A stretch of DNA of 64,000 nucleotides from Cercospora beticola (lineage: Eukaryota > Ascomycota > Dothideomycetes > Mycosphaerellales > Mycosphaerellaceae), in assembly GCF_033473495.1 (NCBI RefSeq), contig NC_088936.1, forward strand, positions 3,162,001 to 3,226,000. Direction: 5' to 3'. Below are positions 10,187 to 20,989 of the stretch, piece after piece; position 1 is the stretch's first letter; every line of letters starts with the position of its first letter. The position numbers and the translations under genes are program-made. The notes under the pieces were generated by a model. It was not told the origin of the DNA. It ran no database searches and saw nothing but the letters and a program-made list of their open reading frames with translations.

Positions 10187-11530
10187 ATGCCGTCGCAGCA
10201 GAGCGCCGACAGCGCGACTTTGACTCCGCCGCCCTCGACACAGGTCCCGCCGTCGCAGCGTGCCAAAACCAGAACTCCAACACCGCCGGTCTCACATATC
10301 TCAACTCCGCCGCCCACAGGAGAGACATCAAATGCAAGCCACACGGGTCGCATCGGAGGCTTCGCTACGACTATGAGTTCCGAAGAGCTGGAAGCAGCGA
10401 CGCCGGAGGAACTGAAGGGGAAGGTGGTGGAGCTGCAAGTCGCACTCCAGGAGGCAAAGATGTCAGCAGCGCACCACAAGCTACAATACCAGATGCTGGC
10501 TCAGTCAAGCGCAGCTGCCCTCGAGCGCATGTCGGTGGAAGCGCGCATGGCGCAATCAGAGAACGAGGTGATTCATTCCGCCGACCAGGCACGGATCGCT
10601 GCAACGCCCACCGCCGAAGAGGGCATCATCCCCATCCAAAAGGACCTCTACCAAGACATGTGTCGCCAGATCCAGCTGCTACGGGACGCCAATCTCAATT
10701 TGGAAGGCGAGACACATCAACAGCAGAAAATCATTCTTCAACAAGAGCATGAAATCGCCAGCTTGTCTGACAAGGTGTCTTTGATGGCAGAGCGCATTCG
10801 AGCCAACCGAGAGTCTTTGCAAAAGTACCGCAAGCCACAACTGTTGTCGCGCCCAGATCAAACTCCACGCTCGGTCTATGCCACTCCACAGAGGGGCCAC
10901 TTGCACCGCGCTCACCAGCAGTCACAACCATTTGCCGCGCTGCTGCAAGCTTCGGAGATGGCGAGCCAAGAGTCTGCACGAGCTGGCAGGAAGTCGCACC
11001 ACCGCAACGCTCAGAGCATGTCGAGTTTGCCAAACACTCCTCAGCGTAATCAAGGCATGCGCGGTCAGCCTCCATTTCAGACGCCTCAAGCTCAACGTCA
11101 AGCATTACATGTTCCGGCGACAGCACCTCAACAGAGGACGAGTGCTCTACGTACACCTGATATATACAGCCAGCCTTCATTACCAGTGTCGCAAGATGGT
11201 CCACCTTCTGACGGAACTGTCTCTGCTTCTGAAGATGGGGCGAATGACAGCGAGGCTGAGACTGATATCATCGAGAACGACGAAGTTCCCGAATCGCACG
11301 CTTCAATGACTGCTTCGCAAATGCTGCGGACTAGTCGAGAACAATTGGACGAGAAGCGTGAGAGCTTCAAAGGGCGAGGAATGCTAGATTCAGGCAGCAA
11401 TCTGAGGCAGACGAAGCTCTTCGGCGCGATTCGGAAGTCGAACGTTGAACGAAGTGAGGACGGTCCTCCAGCGAAACGGGCACGAACCTCACCTGGCATC
11501 GGTCTTGGCATTTCTCACTCGCGCAATTAG
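10187..11530 (+). CDS. Coiled-coil protein of unknown function (447 aa)
   Basis: I start at the ATG in cccaccATGc at 10187; the 62 codons upstream are open but lack an ATG. Residues 1-60 are rich in S, T and P with several TPPP-like motifs. A first helical segment (about residues 70-125) begins SSEELEAATPEELKGKVVEL. A second, longer coiled coil (about 155-215) covers QIQLLRDANLNLEGE and EHEIASLSDKVSLMAERIR. The remainder is Q-, S- and P-rich with TPQR and TPQAQR motifs (possible proline-directed kinase sites), an acidic patch (about 345-375) and a basic tail PPAKRARTSPG that looks like a nuclear localisation signal. No catalytic domain is seen. A scaffolding role in the nucleus or at a microtubule structure is possible but is inference. 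Confidence 0.75.
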   Translation: MPSQQSADSATLTPPPSTQVPPSQRAKTRTPTPPVSHISTPPPTGETSNASHTGRIGGFATTMSSEELEAATPEELKGKVVELQVALQEAKMSAAHHKLQYQMLAQSSAAALERMSVEARMAQSENEVIHSADQARIAATPTAEEGIIPIQKDLYQDMCRQIQLLRDANLNLEGETHQQQKIILQQEHEIASLSDKVSLMAERIRANRESLQKYRKPQLLSRPDQTPRSVYATPQRGHLHRAHQQSQPFAALLQASEMASQESARAGRKSHHRNAQSMSSLPNTPQRNQGMRGQPPFQTPQAQRQALHVPATAPQQRTSALRTPDIYSQPSLPVSQDGPPSDGTVSASEDGANDSEAETDIIENDEVPESHASMTASQMLRTSREQLDEKRESFKGRGMLDSGSNLRQTKLFGAIRKSNVERSEDGPPAKRARTSPGIGLGISHSRN

Positions 11531-11904
11531 AAGTCCTGCGCTGGTAAGATTGACAGTAATGAGGAACTGGAAGATGGTTTAATTGAAGATGCTGGTCCGC
11601 CGACAAGTTCTCTGGCTCTTTAACATGATAGTATTGGAGCAACACTCAAAAGCGCAAAATGGTAGGTGGAGGATTGATTCGAGTGAATGAATAGGATATA
11701 CCCAAAACGGAAGCCGCGAATGGCCTTGGTGCACGATAACTTCACTTTCACGTTCATTTTTTCAACGCAGGTGGGTCCCCGGAGCCGGGTATTATTGTCG
11801 ATCTCCTCAAACCTCACTTCCCATTGTGGGTTAAAATTGGCTCAAGCCCCCGCCCTGTTTCTTTCCCTCCTTCCTCACAGTATAACCAGCATACAGGCAA
11901 GAGA
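11531..11904. other. Intergenic region and promoter of the F-box gene
   Basis: No gene is supported. A long pyrimidine-rich run (cctgtttctttccctccttc) lies about 40-60 bases before the next ATG and is followed by an A-rich leader. This is the usual layout of a fungal core promoter. Confidence 0.4.
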
Positions 11905-13323
11905 ATGGCTGGCGAGATGGTGAAAAAGCGCAAGGCTTGCGACAGCTTCGAGCAGCAGGCTGTTACAAGACAGCTCAAGGTTAGCACCCTCTCATGTCGT
12001 TGACTGCAACCTCACTGACATCTCCAGGGCTCATGTCGCTTTCCTGACAGCAACAAGAACAATGGCAGCGCAGGGAGCTCACTCGCCTATCGTGATCAAG
12101 GCTCTGCTGTTGGCAGTCAGCACTCATTGACGGACAGCACTGAGCATCGTACGAGCAAAGATATGCGCAGTGGGAAGAGCTCTGCCAGTGCCGTCACTGA
12201 CTTCAATGCTTTGTCATGGGGCAGTCTCACCTGCAAGCACCCACCACAAGATGCCTTCAACTTCGGGGATTGGCAGCATCCCGCCACCGAAAAGCAGACC
12301 ACGACGTCTGCTCATTCAATGATAACGCGTGGCACCACGAAGCTTATGACGACAAACGCCCTCTTGAACACGGGTGAGCTTCTTGAGAGGATCATCAGTC
12401 ATTTACCACCAGAGTCCCTCGTTACTCTTCGCCGGGTGAACAAGACCTGGAACCACATCATCCTCACCCTTCCAGTCACGCGTCGTGCACTGTTTCTGGA
12501 GGCCGAGCCCCTCAGCCACGAATTTTGGGTCTACGACCGGAGCAGCCGAGTTCTCCAACCATACGAGCCATCTATGCTGGATGTGTATGGCACCGCTTGG
12601 CGCGACCGCCAGTCCTATTGCCGTCCGACTTCGCTCAACCCGCTGCTCTTCATGCGGGACAAAGATCCAAAGACTGGGGAGGAGAAGATCGCTCCACTCC
12701 ACGAGCGCGCCAAAATCTGCGAAAGCTTGCGCTTCGTTGGTCGCCCAAACTTGAACATGCCACTGGGCTCATCATTGCACCACGATATGTTCTTGACCCA
12801 GCCACCGGTCAGCACGGTCGAGTTTGTATTTCATTACCAGGACCGCAACTTGCGCCGTCAACGCATCTACGCGCCTCTGCAAGTGAAGCGCATTCGCGTC
12901 CGCCAACCTGGTGGTGTGCGTTTCAAGGACCTCTTACAAGCATTCGTCGATGCAGCGACCTTGGGCTTACGTCCTACAGCATACGGCCCTCCTGACTTTG
13001 CTGTGCGAGTGAAGGGAAGTCCGGTGACGAAAAAGATAGCCGCAGTGTGGATGCTGGGAGCCATCTTCGTGAGTGAAGAGGAAGAGAAGCAGATAGAGGC
13101 GATGAGAGAGATCTGGGTGGCCCGCGACCAGGAGAATGGAGTGTCGGTCGGAGAGCTGCCGCCTTCTCCACAGGCAAAACAACAAATGAAGGCTAACAAT
13201 GGGCGCATGATCGACTTCCGGCCTACTTCTGATGACTTTGTCGACAAGCCGCGCAAGGTGCGTGGAGAGCAGGGCCAATGCTACGGTGGCTTGCCTCGAG
13301 GACAGCTCTTTGGGCTGAAGTGA
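11905..13323 (+). CDS. F-box protein (456 aa)
   Basis: F-box proteins link substrates to SCF ubiquitin ligases through Skp1. I propose two exons, 11905-11979 and 12028-13323. The 48-base intron starts GTTAGC, carries CACTGAC and ends CTCCAG. The splice stays in frame (75 + 1296 bases) and gives an ATG to a frame that otherwise opens only with TTG. The N-terminus is basic (MAGEMVKKRKACDSF). A Ser-rich linker leads to the F-box at about residues 136-180, with the signatures LLERIISHLPPESL and LRRVNKTWNHIIL. A long C-terminal region of about 270 residues has PLSHEFWVYDRSS and FLTQPPVSTVEF, a form common among fungal F-box proteins, with no WD40 or LRR substrate domain evident. The C-terminus is charged. 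An alternative start is the ATG near 12163 if the intron is not used. Confidence 0.75.
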
Positions 13324-14644
13324 TGGGAACTGCTTGACAGCTTGCCTTGGCGGCTTATTGTTCCTTGCAGCAACACATGGAATTGTACGAGACGGGGCGC
13401 GAAACATTCTTGGAAGAACACTGATGACTGACGAAAGCGATGCTGATGGTGCCTTGATGGCTACCGGCACGCTACGCTCTACTGATGGCGACATGACTGA
13501 ACGACTCTTGGACGACAACAATGATGACGATTGCAGTGACGGACATGGTGTGTACATTAGCATGATAGTCTGGTGATAGCTCAACAACAATGATGACTTG
13601 GACCTTGACGCTTTGCCTGTTGTGCGCCGTCTCACTTCGCGTGCTCATTGTAGTACCCGCTCACGAGCGAGACATGTATTGTCACGCTCAACTGTCGCGT
13701 GGATGGGGTGTGGTGGAGCGAGTCGGAAAGGACCATGTGCTACTTTTGTGTAGCCTTATGTCCCGACTTCTCCTCTTACCTGGACAGAATGTTCTCTCGA
13801 GACATGTGCTTTGGGGCACCAGCTCGCTCTTCGTGTATCGCATCGTGGGCAGAATAGGCCACTGACTGGTTTCCAGACGAGGTCGCGACGGGCTCGGCAT
13901 CCTCGTTGACCAGGAATATCTCAGCGCATCTGTCTCCTCCACGACATATGCGGGGAAATGTCAGGTCCCGCGATGGAGGAGGAAGAGGACGCATTAATGC
14001 ATGTGAATCAATACATCACGCGTCGACGTTGCATTTGAAGAGGAGAGCTTGCGGAATCTGCAAACCTCCGGCCGTCGACACTCCACCCCCGCCCGCAGCA
14101 GCAGCACATCAGCACAATCCTGGAGGAGGGGCCGTGCTGGCCGAGATTAACTTGCCGCTCAATTGCCTGTTCCTGACGCGTTAACTAGTTACACCTCTCC
14201 CAATCTGCCAACGCCCTCTCGTGCGCCTCCCACTTCCGCCAACCGCACAGCCGATCACCCACTTCATGACCTCACGGCCAGCAGCGACCTCTCCGCGCAG
14301 GTCATGAGGATCGTCTGCGCTATGCAGTGACTTGCAGCAGTCCCTCACGAAGTGTGCAGACAATTGCAAAACGCGATGCTGTGCCTCCAATAGCATGCAG
14401 CCGTTTGGACTTTCCTGGAGACGGTACAGGCATCATGGCGACTGTCATGACACAGGTCTCGATGCACATGGGACTGAGGTTGAGACGGCATGTAAGTCTA
14501 CCGCTCTACCACCTTCCTTCTTCTCTCGCAAGCTTTCACTTCATATACCCTTCGCCTGCTCTCAACTCTCTCTGAGAGCAGCATCCTTGCGCTCAGCTCT
14601 TCATCCTCCTCTTCTTCTCTATTCTTTGTTCCCCGCATCTCAGT
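13324..14644. other. Long intergenic region, no supported gene
   Basis: These 1.3 kb hold only short frames without recognisable content; the 80-codon frame at 13334 opens with TTG. The last 130 bases are strongly pyrimidine-rich, with a TATA-like tcatataccc at 14541-14550. This fits the promoter and 5' UTR of the mannosidase gene at 14645. Confidence 0.4.
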
Positions 14645-16287
14645 ATGCGTTACTCATCATCTATTTTGGCAATTTCTGCCGCGACGCTCACTACAGCTTT
14701 ACCACAATATCAACCATACCCGGGAGAACCCAAAGATGAGTCTCAGCAGCGAGCGAATGCCGTGAAAGAGGCATTCGAATTCAGCTGGCAGGGCTATTCT
14801 GAGTGAGCGGCACCTTGCGGAATATGTCCAGCTTCGAGCTAACCTGCGAACAGATACGCTTTCCCTAATGACGAGCTTCTACCAGTCACGAACGGTTTCA
14901 GTAATTCGAGAAACGGATGGGGCGCTTCCGCAGCAGATGCACTTTCGACCGCTTTGGTAATGGGAGAGAAGGAGATTGTGAACCAGATTTTGGACTATGT
15001 TCCGTCGATTGACTGGAGCGTGAGCGCCGACGACCAGGTCGTGTCGCTTTTCGAGACAACGATTCGCTACCTTGGAGGACTTCTCTCAGGATACGACTTG
15101 CTCAGTGGACCTTTGGCAGATTTGGCTGATAACAAGGACAATGTCGCGTCTCTGCTGGTGCAAGCACAGAACCTTGCAAACAACCTCAGTTTTGCGTTCG
15201 ATACTCCTACTGGTATCCCGTACAACCAGATCTTCGTAGGCAACCGAACCAATGATGGCTCGGACACAAATGGACTGGCCACTATTGGAACCTTGATCCT
15301 CGAGTGGCAGCGCCTTTCAGATCTCACAGGCGACTCCACTTACGGGGACCTCGCCTCTCGTGCAGAAAGCTATCTGTTGAACCCATCACCTCCTCAGGCC
15401 GAGCCATTTCCTGGACTCGTTGGCTCTGAGATTGGCATCAACAATGGCTCCTTCACCAATGCTCGCGGAGCCTGGACTGGAGGCACCGACAGCTTCTACG
15501 AGTATCTCATCAAGATGTACGTCTATGACACGTCTCGATACGCCGAATACAGAGATCGCTGGATCCTGGCAGCAGATAGCAGCATTCAGTATCTTGCTTC
15601 GCACCCTTCATCCCGCCCGGATCTCACTTTCCTTGCCGACTACAATGGTCAAAGATTGATCAATGGAAGCCAGCATCTTGCTTGCTTTGACGGTGGTAAC
15701 TTCATCTTGGGTGGACTTGTGCTCAACGACCAGAAATACACCGATTTCGGCCTTCAACTTGTAGAGGCCTGTGAGGAAACTTACAGCCAGACACTCACCG
15801 GTATCGGTCCCGAAGTCTTCTCTTGGAATACCACAACTCTCCCCGCGAACCAGACCGAATTCTACGAACGTGCTGGTTTCTGGATTGTCGCAGGGTCTTA
15901 CGTTCTGCGACCTGAGGTTATCGAGAGCTTCTACTATGCTTACCGCGTGACTGGTAATCGCAAATACCAAGACTACGCATGGAATGCCTTCGTGGCCATC
16001 AACGAGACTTGCCGTGTCGGATCTGGCTTCAGCAGTATCTCGGATGTCAATGCACCAGGCGGTGGCAGCTTCGATAACTTCCAGGAGAGCTTCTGGTTTG
16101 CGGAAGTGCTCAAGTACAGTTACTTGATTCATGCTCCGGATGCAGAATATCAAGTTAATCACGAGGGGAAGAATGAGTATGTTTTCAACACGGAGGCGCA
16201 TCCAGTCAAGGTAAGAGTGATGGTGCTCGAGCGTCTGGTATCTCATACGCTAACATCGTTCTCTAGGTCGCTGGGACACCAATATAA
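14645..16287 (+). CDS. Secreted GH47 class I alpha-1,2-mannosidase (511 aa)
   Basis: The enzyme trims alpha-1,2-linked mannose from high-mannose N-glycans by an inverting, calcium-dependent mechanism. Exons are 14645-14802, 14854-16210 and 16267-16287, with introns of 51 and 56 bases, both GT...AG and in frame. The last exon is only seven codons and gives the tail VAGTPI. A signal peptide covers about residues 1-19 ([20 protein letters not shown]). The family block order is complete: [24 protein letters not shown] with E120, [10 protein letters not shown] with D265, [18 protein letters not shown] with E407, [12 protein letters not shown], and FNTEAHP with the calcium-ligand T499. The three acidic residues sit where the catalytic acids of the Aspergillus saitoi enzyme do (124, 269, 411). 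The length is that of the secreted Aspergillus-type enzymes. It lacks the N-terminal anchor of ER mannosidase I, so a secretory-pathway or extracellular role is likely. Confidence 0.95.
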
Positions 16288-16590
16288 AGACACGATGTCG
16301 TGGAAGAACAGAACAAAGCTTTGGATATATACCAATCTAGTTTTAATGAACTTTTCAGCTCACTTCATACATGTCGGTGATGTTCGAGTGCCCAGCACGA
16401 CTAACTCCAAATAGGCATGCGCCAAAACCCAGGTGGCGTATCATGTGCATAGAGAACCAAGCCTAGATTCAGCCATGGGCGTACAGAGCTGAGCGGGCTT
16501 CCCAAGGTATAAGGCCTCGGTCAGCCTCAGGTGGTGTCTCCCTCAGCATGCTCAGCATCATCACTGCACTTCACTGATGGAAGGTGTACA
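16288..16590. other. Intergenic region upstream of the HET gene
   Basis: About 300 bases between the mannosidase stop and the HET ATG. An open frame leads in from a GTG at 16531 without an earlier ATG, and an out-of-frame ATG occurs at 16577, 14 bases before the chosen start. No separate gene is seen. Confidence 0.35.
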
Positions 16591-19165
16591 ATGCAGACTG
16601 TTCGGCTACCACCTCCTCTCCCGCCTCGGCGTGTGCCCGTCGCCTCGAAGGCAGTCATCAGCATTGACTGGATGGAAACAGGTGTTGTCAGCGAAGATGA
16701 CTCGACCAAAATCGTCGAGCTACCACCTCTACTGCCTGCTCGACCGATTGTTCCTACAGCCCAACTGGCGCAGGTCAGCATTTTCACCAGAGAGGTAGAC
16801 ATTGTCACAGAAGAGACGACGCATTCGGAGCCGTCAGCACCTGCACTCCCACCACGACCAATGACAATCACATCCAACTACGAACAACCTAGCATCGAAG
16901 ACCTGGAAGAAGATGTAGAAGTCTCCTCGACCGTCACTCTCTTAGCAACCGAAGGAGAGAGCACAACCCAACAATCCCTCTACACCTCCTTACCATTCCA
17001 ACCCACATCCCAAATCCGCATCCTCGAAATCCAACCTGGCCCTCTCAACTCCCCAATAATCTGCAACCTCGTCGTCCAAGACATCGACCTCACTACCCCA
17101 CGCCGCCCTCCACCAACCATCCACGGCGACATGCTAGGCGACATGTTCAACTCCAAAGGCGTAATCGACTACTTCCGCCGCAACACCAGCAAAGACGACT
17201 TCATTCGCGACCTCCGCCCGTGGATGCCAAAATCCTATCGCGAACGTTATCAAGAAAAAGTCGTCGCTGCCCATGCAGCTGAATCAGCATTACCCGCTTT
17301 TAACGCTTTATCTTATACATGGGGAAGTTGGGATGATTCGACGAGTATTACGATCGTGAATTCTGAGAGCGGAGAAGAGGTGGAATTTCCAGTTACGAGG
17401 AATCTGTTCAACGCGTTGAGGAGGATTAGGAGAGAGCAAGAAGATGTGATTCGATTATGGGTCGATCAGATTTGTATTAATCAGCGGGATGAAGAGGAGA
17501 AAGCGTGGCAGGTGAGAGCCATGGGGAATATTTATAGTTTGGCGTGGGATGTGTTTATTTGGTTGGGGGATTTGGATGATGAGGATTTGGAGCCTTTGTG
17601 AGTCCTTTACTACTAATCTTGTTTCGCCAGGGTAGAGATTTCCATGCTGACACTCTCCCGTGTGTAGGAAGTCCAACTGTTCTGAAGGTCGGCGCCAAAT
17701 CGCAGAACGCTTACTCGAAGTTATGGAACATGCCGAAGCGACCTGGTGGACTCGAACTTGGTGTATTCAAGAATTCATGATGGCACGTCAAGATCCGATT
17801 GCGCTCTTCGCCGACTGCCAAATCCGCTGGACTGAAGCGGTCAGTGCTGGCAAAAAAGTCAAAGAGGATCGCGAACTTCGTGCGTTTAAGCCTTCGAATC
17901 TGAAGAAGCATATCTGGAAAAACGATGACTCGAAGCCAGAACCTGAGCCAGATGAGAATGATCCTGTCGAGCTTGTCGGCGCGCCGTTCTTCAGCTTCCA
18001 GCGGATCAAGTACATGTCGAGTGGCGTACGCACACTTGCTTCGATGTATTGGGCATATTCGCAGACGGAGGCGACTGATCCTAGGGATAAGGTGTACAGT
18101 TTGCTGGCACTCATCGAACCAGCTGAGAGTGCTCTTGTTGAGATTGACTACAAGAAACCGGTGCCCTGGGTTTATGCTGAAGCAACATATGCTTCCATTC
18201 TCGCAAGTGGGAACATTCACATTCTGGGCTTGGTCAAGGGAGACAGATCCGATCTGGAGCTACCATCCTGGTGTGTGGATTTCAGCTATGCTGGCAAAGC
18301 GATCAACCAGAGCTGGATTGACACGGGTGATTTCAGTCAGTATCTATTTGCACCCGTGGATGCTTCCAGAGAGGCAAAGAAAAGTGCGGGTGAGAAGGGA
18401 GGGAATAATCAGGTCTTACCTTGGACGAATCGACTCCAATGTGCGACTGCCAAGGCTAGTTTGAGTGTTAGACGGCAATTGCTGGTGCTGAGAGGACTGG
18501 AATTTGACGTCGTCGTGAAGACAATCCATAAGAGGACGAGGAAGGTATACTGGGACAACTTGAAGACCAGCGCACTAGACCTGTTGAAAGCACCTCTAGG
18601 CCTGTTCTTTGATGGCCCAATCATGTTGACCAAGAATGAGCAGGCAGCCTTTCAGTCGGTGCTGGATCTTATGGAAGGAGCTGGGAGTCCTTATGAGAAG
18701 CTTGCTCGGAATGCAAGAGTAACAGAAAGCCTCGCATCCACACTCGGATCAGAAGAAGACTTGGACTCGACAACGAGCGAAGATGAAGAAAAAGTCTCCA
18801 TGTTCTCTTTTCGCCTTTTCGATGTTTGGAGCCGCAGATTCCTGCGCGGACACGTCTCTGGACTTACGAAAGTGGCCTGGAGACGATATGGTCTGTGGAA
18901 GTTATACTTTCGACATCTCTGCCACGGGGATGCATTCTTCTTCACGAGCAATGGTTTCATCGGCCTTGGACACATTGACTGCCAGGTTGGGGATCGCATA
19001 ATCTTGCTGTACGGTAGTCGACATCCTGTTCTGTTGCGGCCGGACAACGGGGCAAACCGGCACAAGTTCTTGGGCTTCTGTTTCGTTAATGGTATTATGG
19101 ACGACGAGTTGAGGAAGCTGGCGCCTGATTTGGTCCTGGGCGAGAAGGAATTTGTGTTGAGGTGA
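16591..19165 (+). CDS. HET-domain protein with three N-terminal PxxPxR repeats (834 aa)
   Basis: HET-domain proteins act in fungal allorecognition and the cell death of incompatible heterokaryons. Exons are 16591-17597 and 17668-19165. The 70-base intron (GTGAGT...GTGTAG, with GCTGACAC) splits a Leu codon and restores the frame. Residues 2-115 are three imperfect 38-residue repeats, each with a PxxPxR motif (Arg 13, 51 and 89). The HET domain begins at about 236 with FNALSYTWGSWDD, has LWVDQICINQRDEEEKAWQV from about 289 followed by MGNIYSLAWDVFIWLG, and continues after the intron with TWWTRTWCIQEF at about 362. The C-terminal half follows the usual plan: LASMYWAYSQTEATDPRDKVYSLLAL, ELPSWCVDFS, and a final GDRIILLYGSRHPVLLR...FVNGIMDDELRK block. 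No NACHT, NLR or patatin domain is fused. It is the last intact gene before the RIP block, and its own sequence shows normal CA/TG use. Confidence 0.9.
16594..16935 (+). repeat. Coding repeat: three 38-residue units in the HET protein
   Basis: The units are residues 2-39, 40-77 and 78-115. Each carries a class II SH3-ligand pattern PxxPxR: PPLPPR ends at R13, PLLPAR at R51 and PALPPR at R89, exactly 38 residues apart. The first two also share a hydrophobic SI motif and an acidic/Thr end (VVSEDD versus IVTEETT). The third is more diverged but keeps the spacing. Confidence 0.75.
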
Positions 19166-19520
19166 GGTGAGCACTGAGGGCTTGCCTTGGCGCATGGAGA
19201 CTCGGCGTCTCCGCACCACTCTTAGAACTGTGCAACCATTCTTGAGTTGACATAGATTCTAGGAGGTATCGATGCCGAGCAAAGCCGGTGTTCAGTCCGC
19301 TGGAGGGAACAGCCACCGACCTAGGCTCTGGATCTCGTCGCCTCGCATTACAGAAGCAGGATTTTGATGTTGTTGGATGGAACACGATGCTGCGGGCGTT
19401 GAGAGGAAATGCCTTCTTATTTAGTATGGTGTGGTGTGGCAAGGCGCATACAGTGCGTTGGTTGCTTCCGAGAAACAAAGCTGCCCAGCGTGGCACGGGC
19501 TTAAAATGCGCTGTCGTGTC
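19166..19520. other. Non-coding boundary zone after the HET gene
   Basis: No gene is supported. CA and TG are still present at normal levels, so this stretch lies outside the heavily mutated block although it is only a few hundred bases from it. Open frames on both strands (19288-19794 and 19095-19748) have no recognisable domains and run into the inverted-repeat element. Confidence 0.4.
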
Positions 19521-19916
19521 GCGGCGTGCTATTTTGCCATTGAGTTTCCTTATTTTGCCATTGATCTCGAACCCTAAGACCCTAATACAAGTAATCAACA
19601 CTCTAAATACTTCCCCGGACAAGCGAGGCGAGCTTGCGAGCGAAGTGAGTACTCGGAGCAGCGAGGTACGAGCACAGCGACGACGTACGATACCCGAGCG
19701 CGTAAGGTATAGGCTCCTAAAAAAGATAGCATTATTTCTCTTAGGCAACGAACGAGCGCAAAGCGCCGTAAGGCGCGCGCGAGAGAGGCGGTAGTATCTC
19801 TCGAGAGGAGAGGTATCGGATAGCGTAGAGGGGCCTTAGTATATTACGCCTAGATTTCTATAACTAAGGCAGTTAATAGCAAAATAAGGAAACTTAATAG
19901 CAAAATAGTACTCCGC
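19521..19916. mobile_element. MITE-like element with 44-bp inverted ends, RIP-mutated on one side
   Basis: The first 44 bases (19521-19564) and the last 44 (19873-19916) are inverted copies. Inside each arm a 12-base piece (ttttgccattga on the left) occurs twice. The left arm keeps CA and TG, while most right-arm differences are C-to-T or G-to-A at those dinucleotides (gccattga versus gctattaa after reversal). The interior is GC-rich with gag/gcg-type short repeats and codes for nothing I recognise. No clear target duplication is seen. It could be a MITE or the end of a larger element. Confidence 0.6.
19572..19585 (+). repeat. Two telomere-like CCCTAA motifs
   Basis: CCCTAA occurs at 19572-19577 and again at 19580-19585, separated by GA, inside the boundary element. 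Fungal telomeres are (CCCTAA)n, but two copies are few enough to be chance. Confidence 0.25.
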
Positions 19917-20773
19917 TATCGTATCGTACTTATATAGGAAGTATAATTAGAGATTAGTAATTGCTAGTAGTCGATCTTACTTACTACTAGAAGCTTATTT
20001 TCTCGTAAATAATAGTAAGTTCGCGATAGAAGGCCTAATATATAAAGCTATATTAGCTAAATCGGTCGTAGAGCCTATACTATAGTAGTATCGATATAGA
20101 CCTATAGTATATATAAGCGCTAGTATACTTAGTAGTAAAGTAGACGTTTTATAGACGCCGCTAACTATATTAACCTAGTTAGGTAATTAGAAGTATACTC
20201 TACGTAATCTATAACTCTATATAAACCTATAGTTTCTAGCGTTTCTTAATATATTTAGTTATTAATTATACTACTATTATAGATACTATACTATAGGCAC
20301 TAGACTAGCTTAGTAAATAAGATAAGCCGAATATTTCTATAGCTTTAAGGAAGTTTAAAGTAGACTATAGTACTCTTAGTAACTACTAGAATAGTAAGAC
20401 TAGTAGTAGAGTAAATAAGGCTAAATTATAATATATTCTTAACTACCTTTAAGAGATATCTCTTATTATATATATTAATAGATATACCTACTATAGAATA
20501 CCTCTAACTCTATTAATAGTTCTTAATTTTATATATAAGATTAGTAGTTATAGGCCTAGAAATAACTAGATACTAAGATTTATAAAAAAAGTAGTCTAAT
20601 TAGATTACTTCTAAGTATCTCGTACTAATCGAGTATTTATACTTTAAAGCTAATTCTAAGTAGTTATTTAATTAGTACTTTAAGCTTCTAAAGGCTAAGG
20701 TTACTTAATATAAGATTAAGCCTAAGAATACGTATAATATAAATAAGAAAGAGTTTATAATTAGCTTTATAAA

Positions 20774-20989
20774 TATTACGATTTAAGATTCTATAGATAC
20801 TATATCTCTCTATCTAATAGTTAGGCCTTAGGTAAGTAGTACCTTAGGCTTTAGGAATTCTTAGTAGAAAGTATTTCTTTATAGACTTATAGTAGATAGT
20901 AACCTAAGCCTCTCTAACTACTTACTTCGAGGAGTTTTACTTTGCTTTATTCTACTATATCTAGATAGGTTAGACTCTAATATTTAATA
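20774..20989 (+). repeat. X1 5' LTR
   Basis: 216 bases, starting TATTACGATTT (TG mutated to TA; the intact start TGTTACG is seen in X2) and ending TTTAATA (CA mutated to TA). Confidence 0.85.

Noticed and set aside
13334..13576. 80-codon frame after the F-box gene
   Set aside because: TTG start, no domain, and it overlaps the expected 3' UTR.
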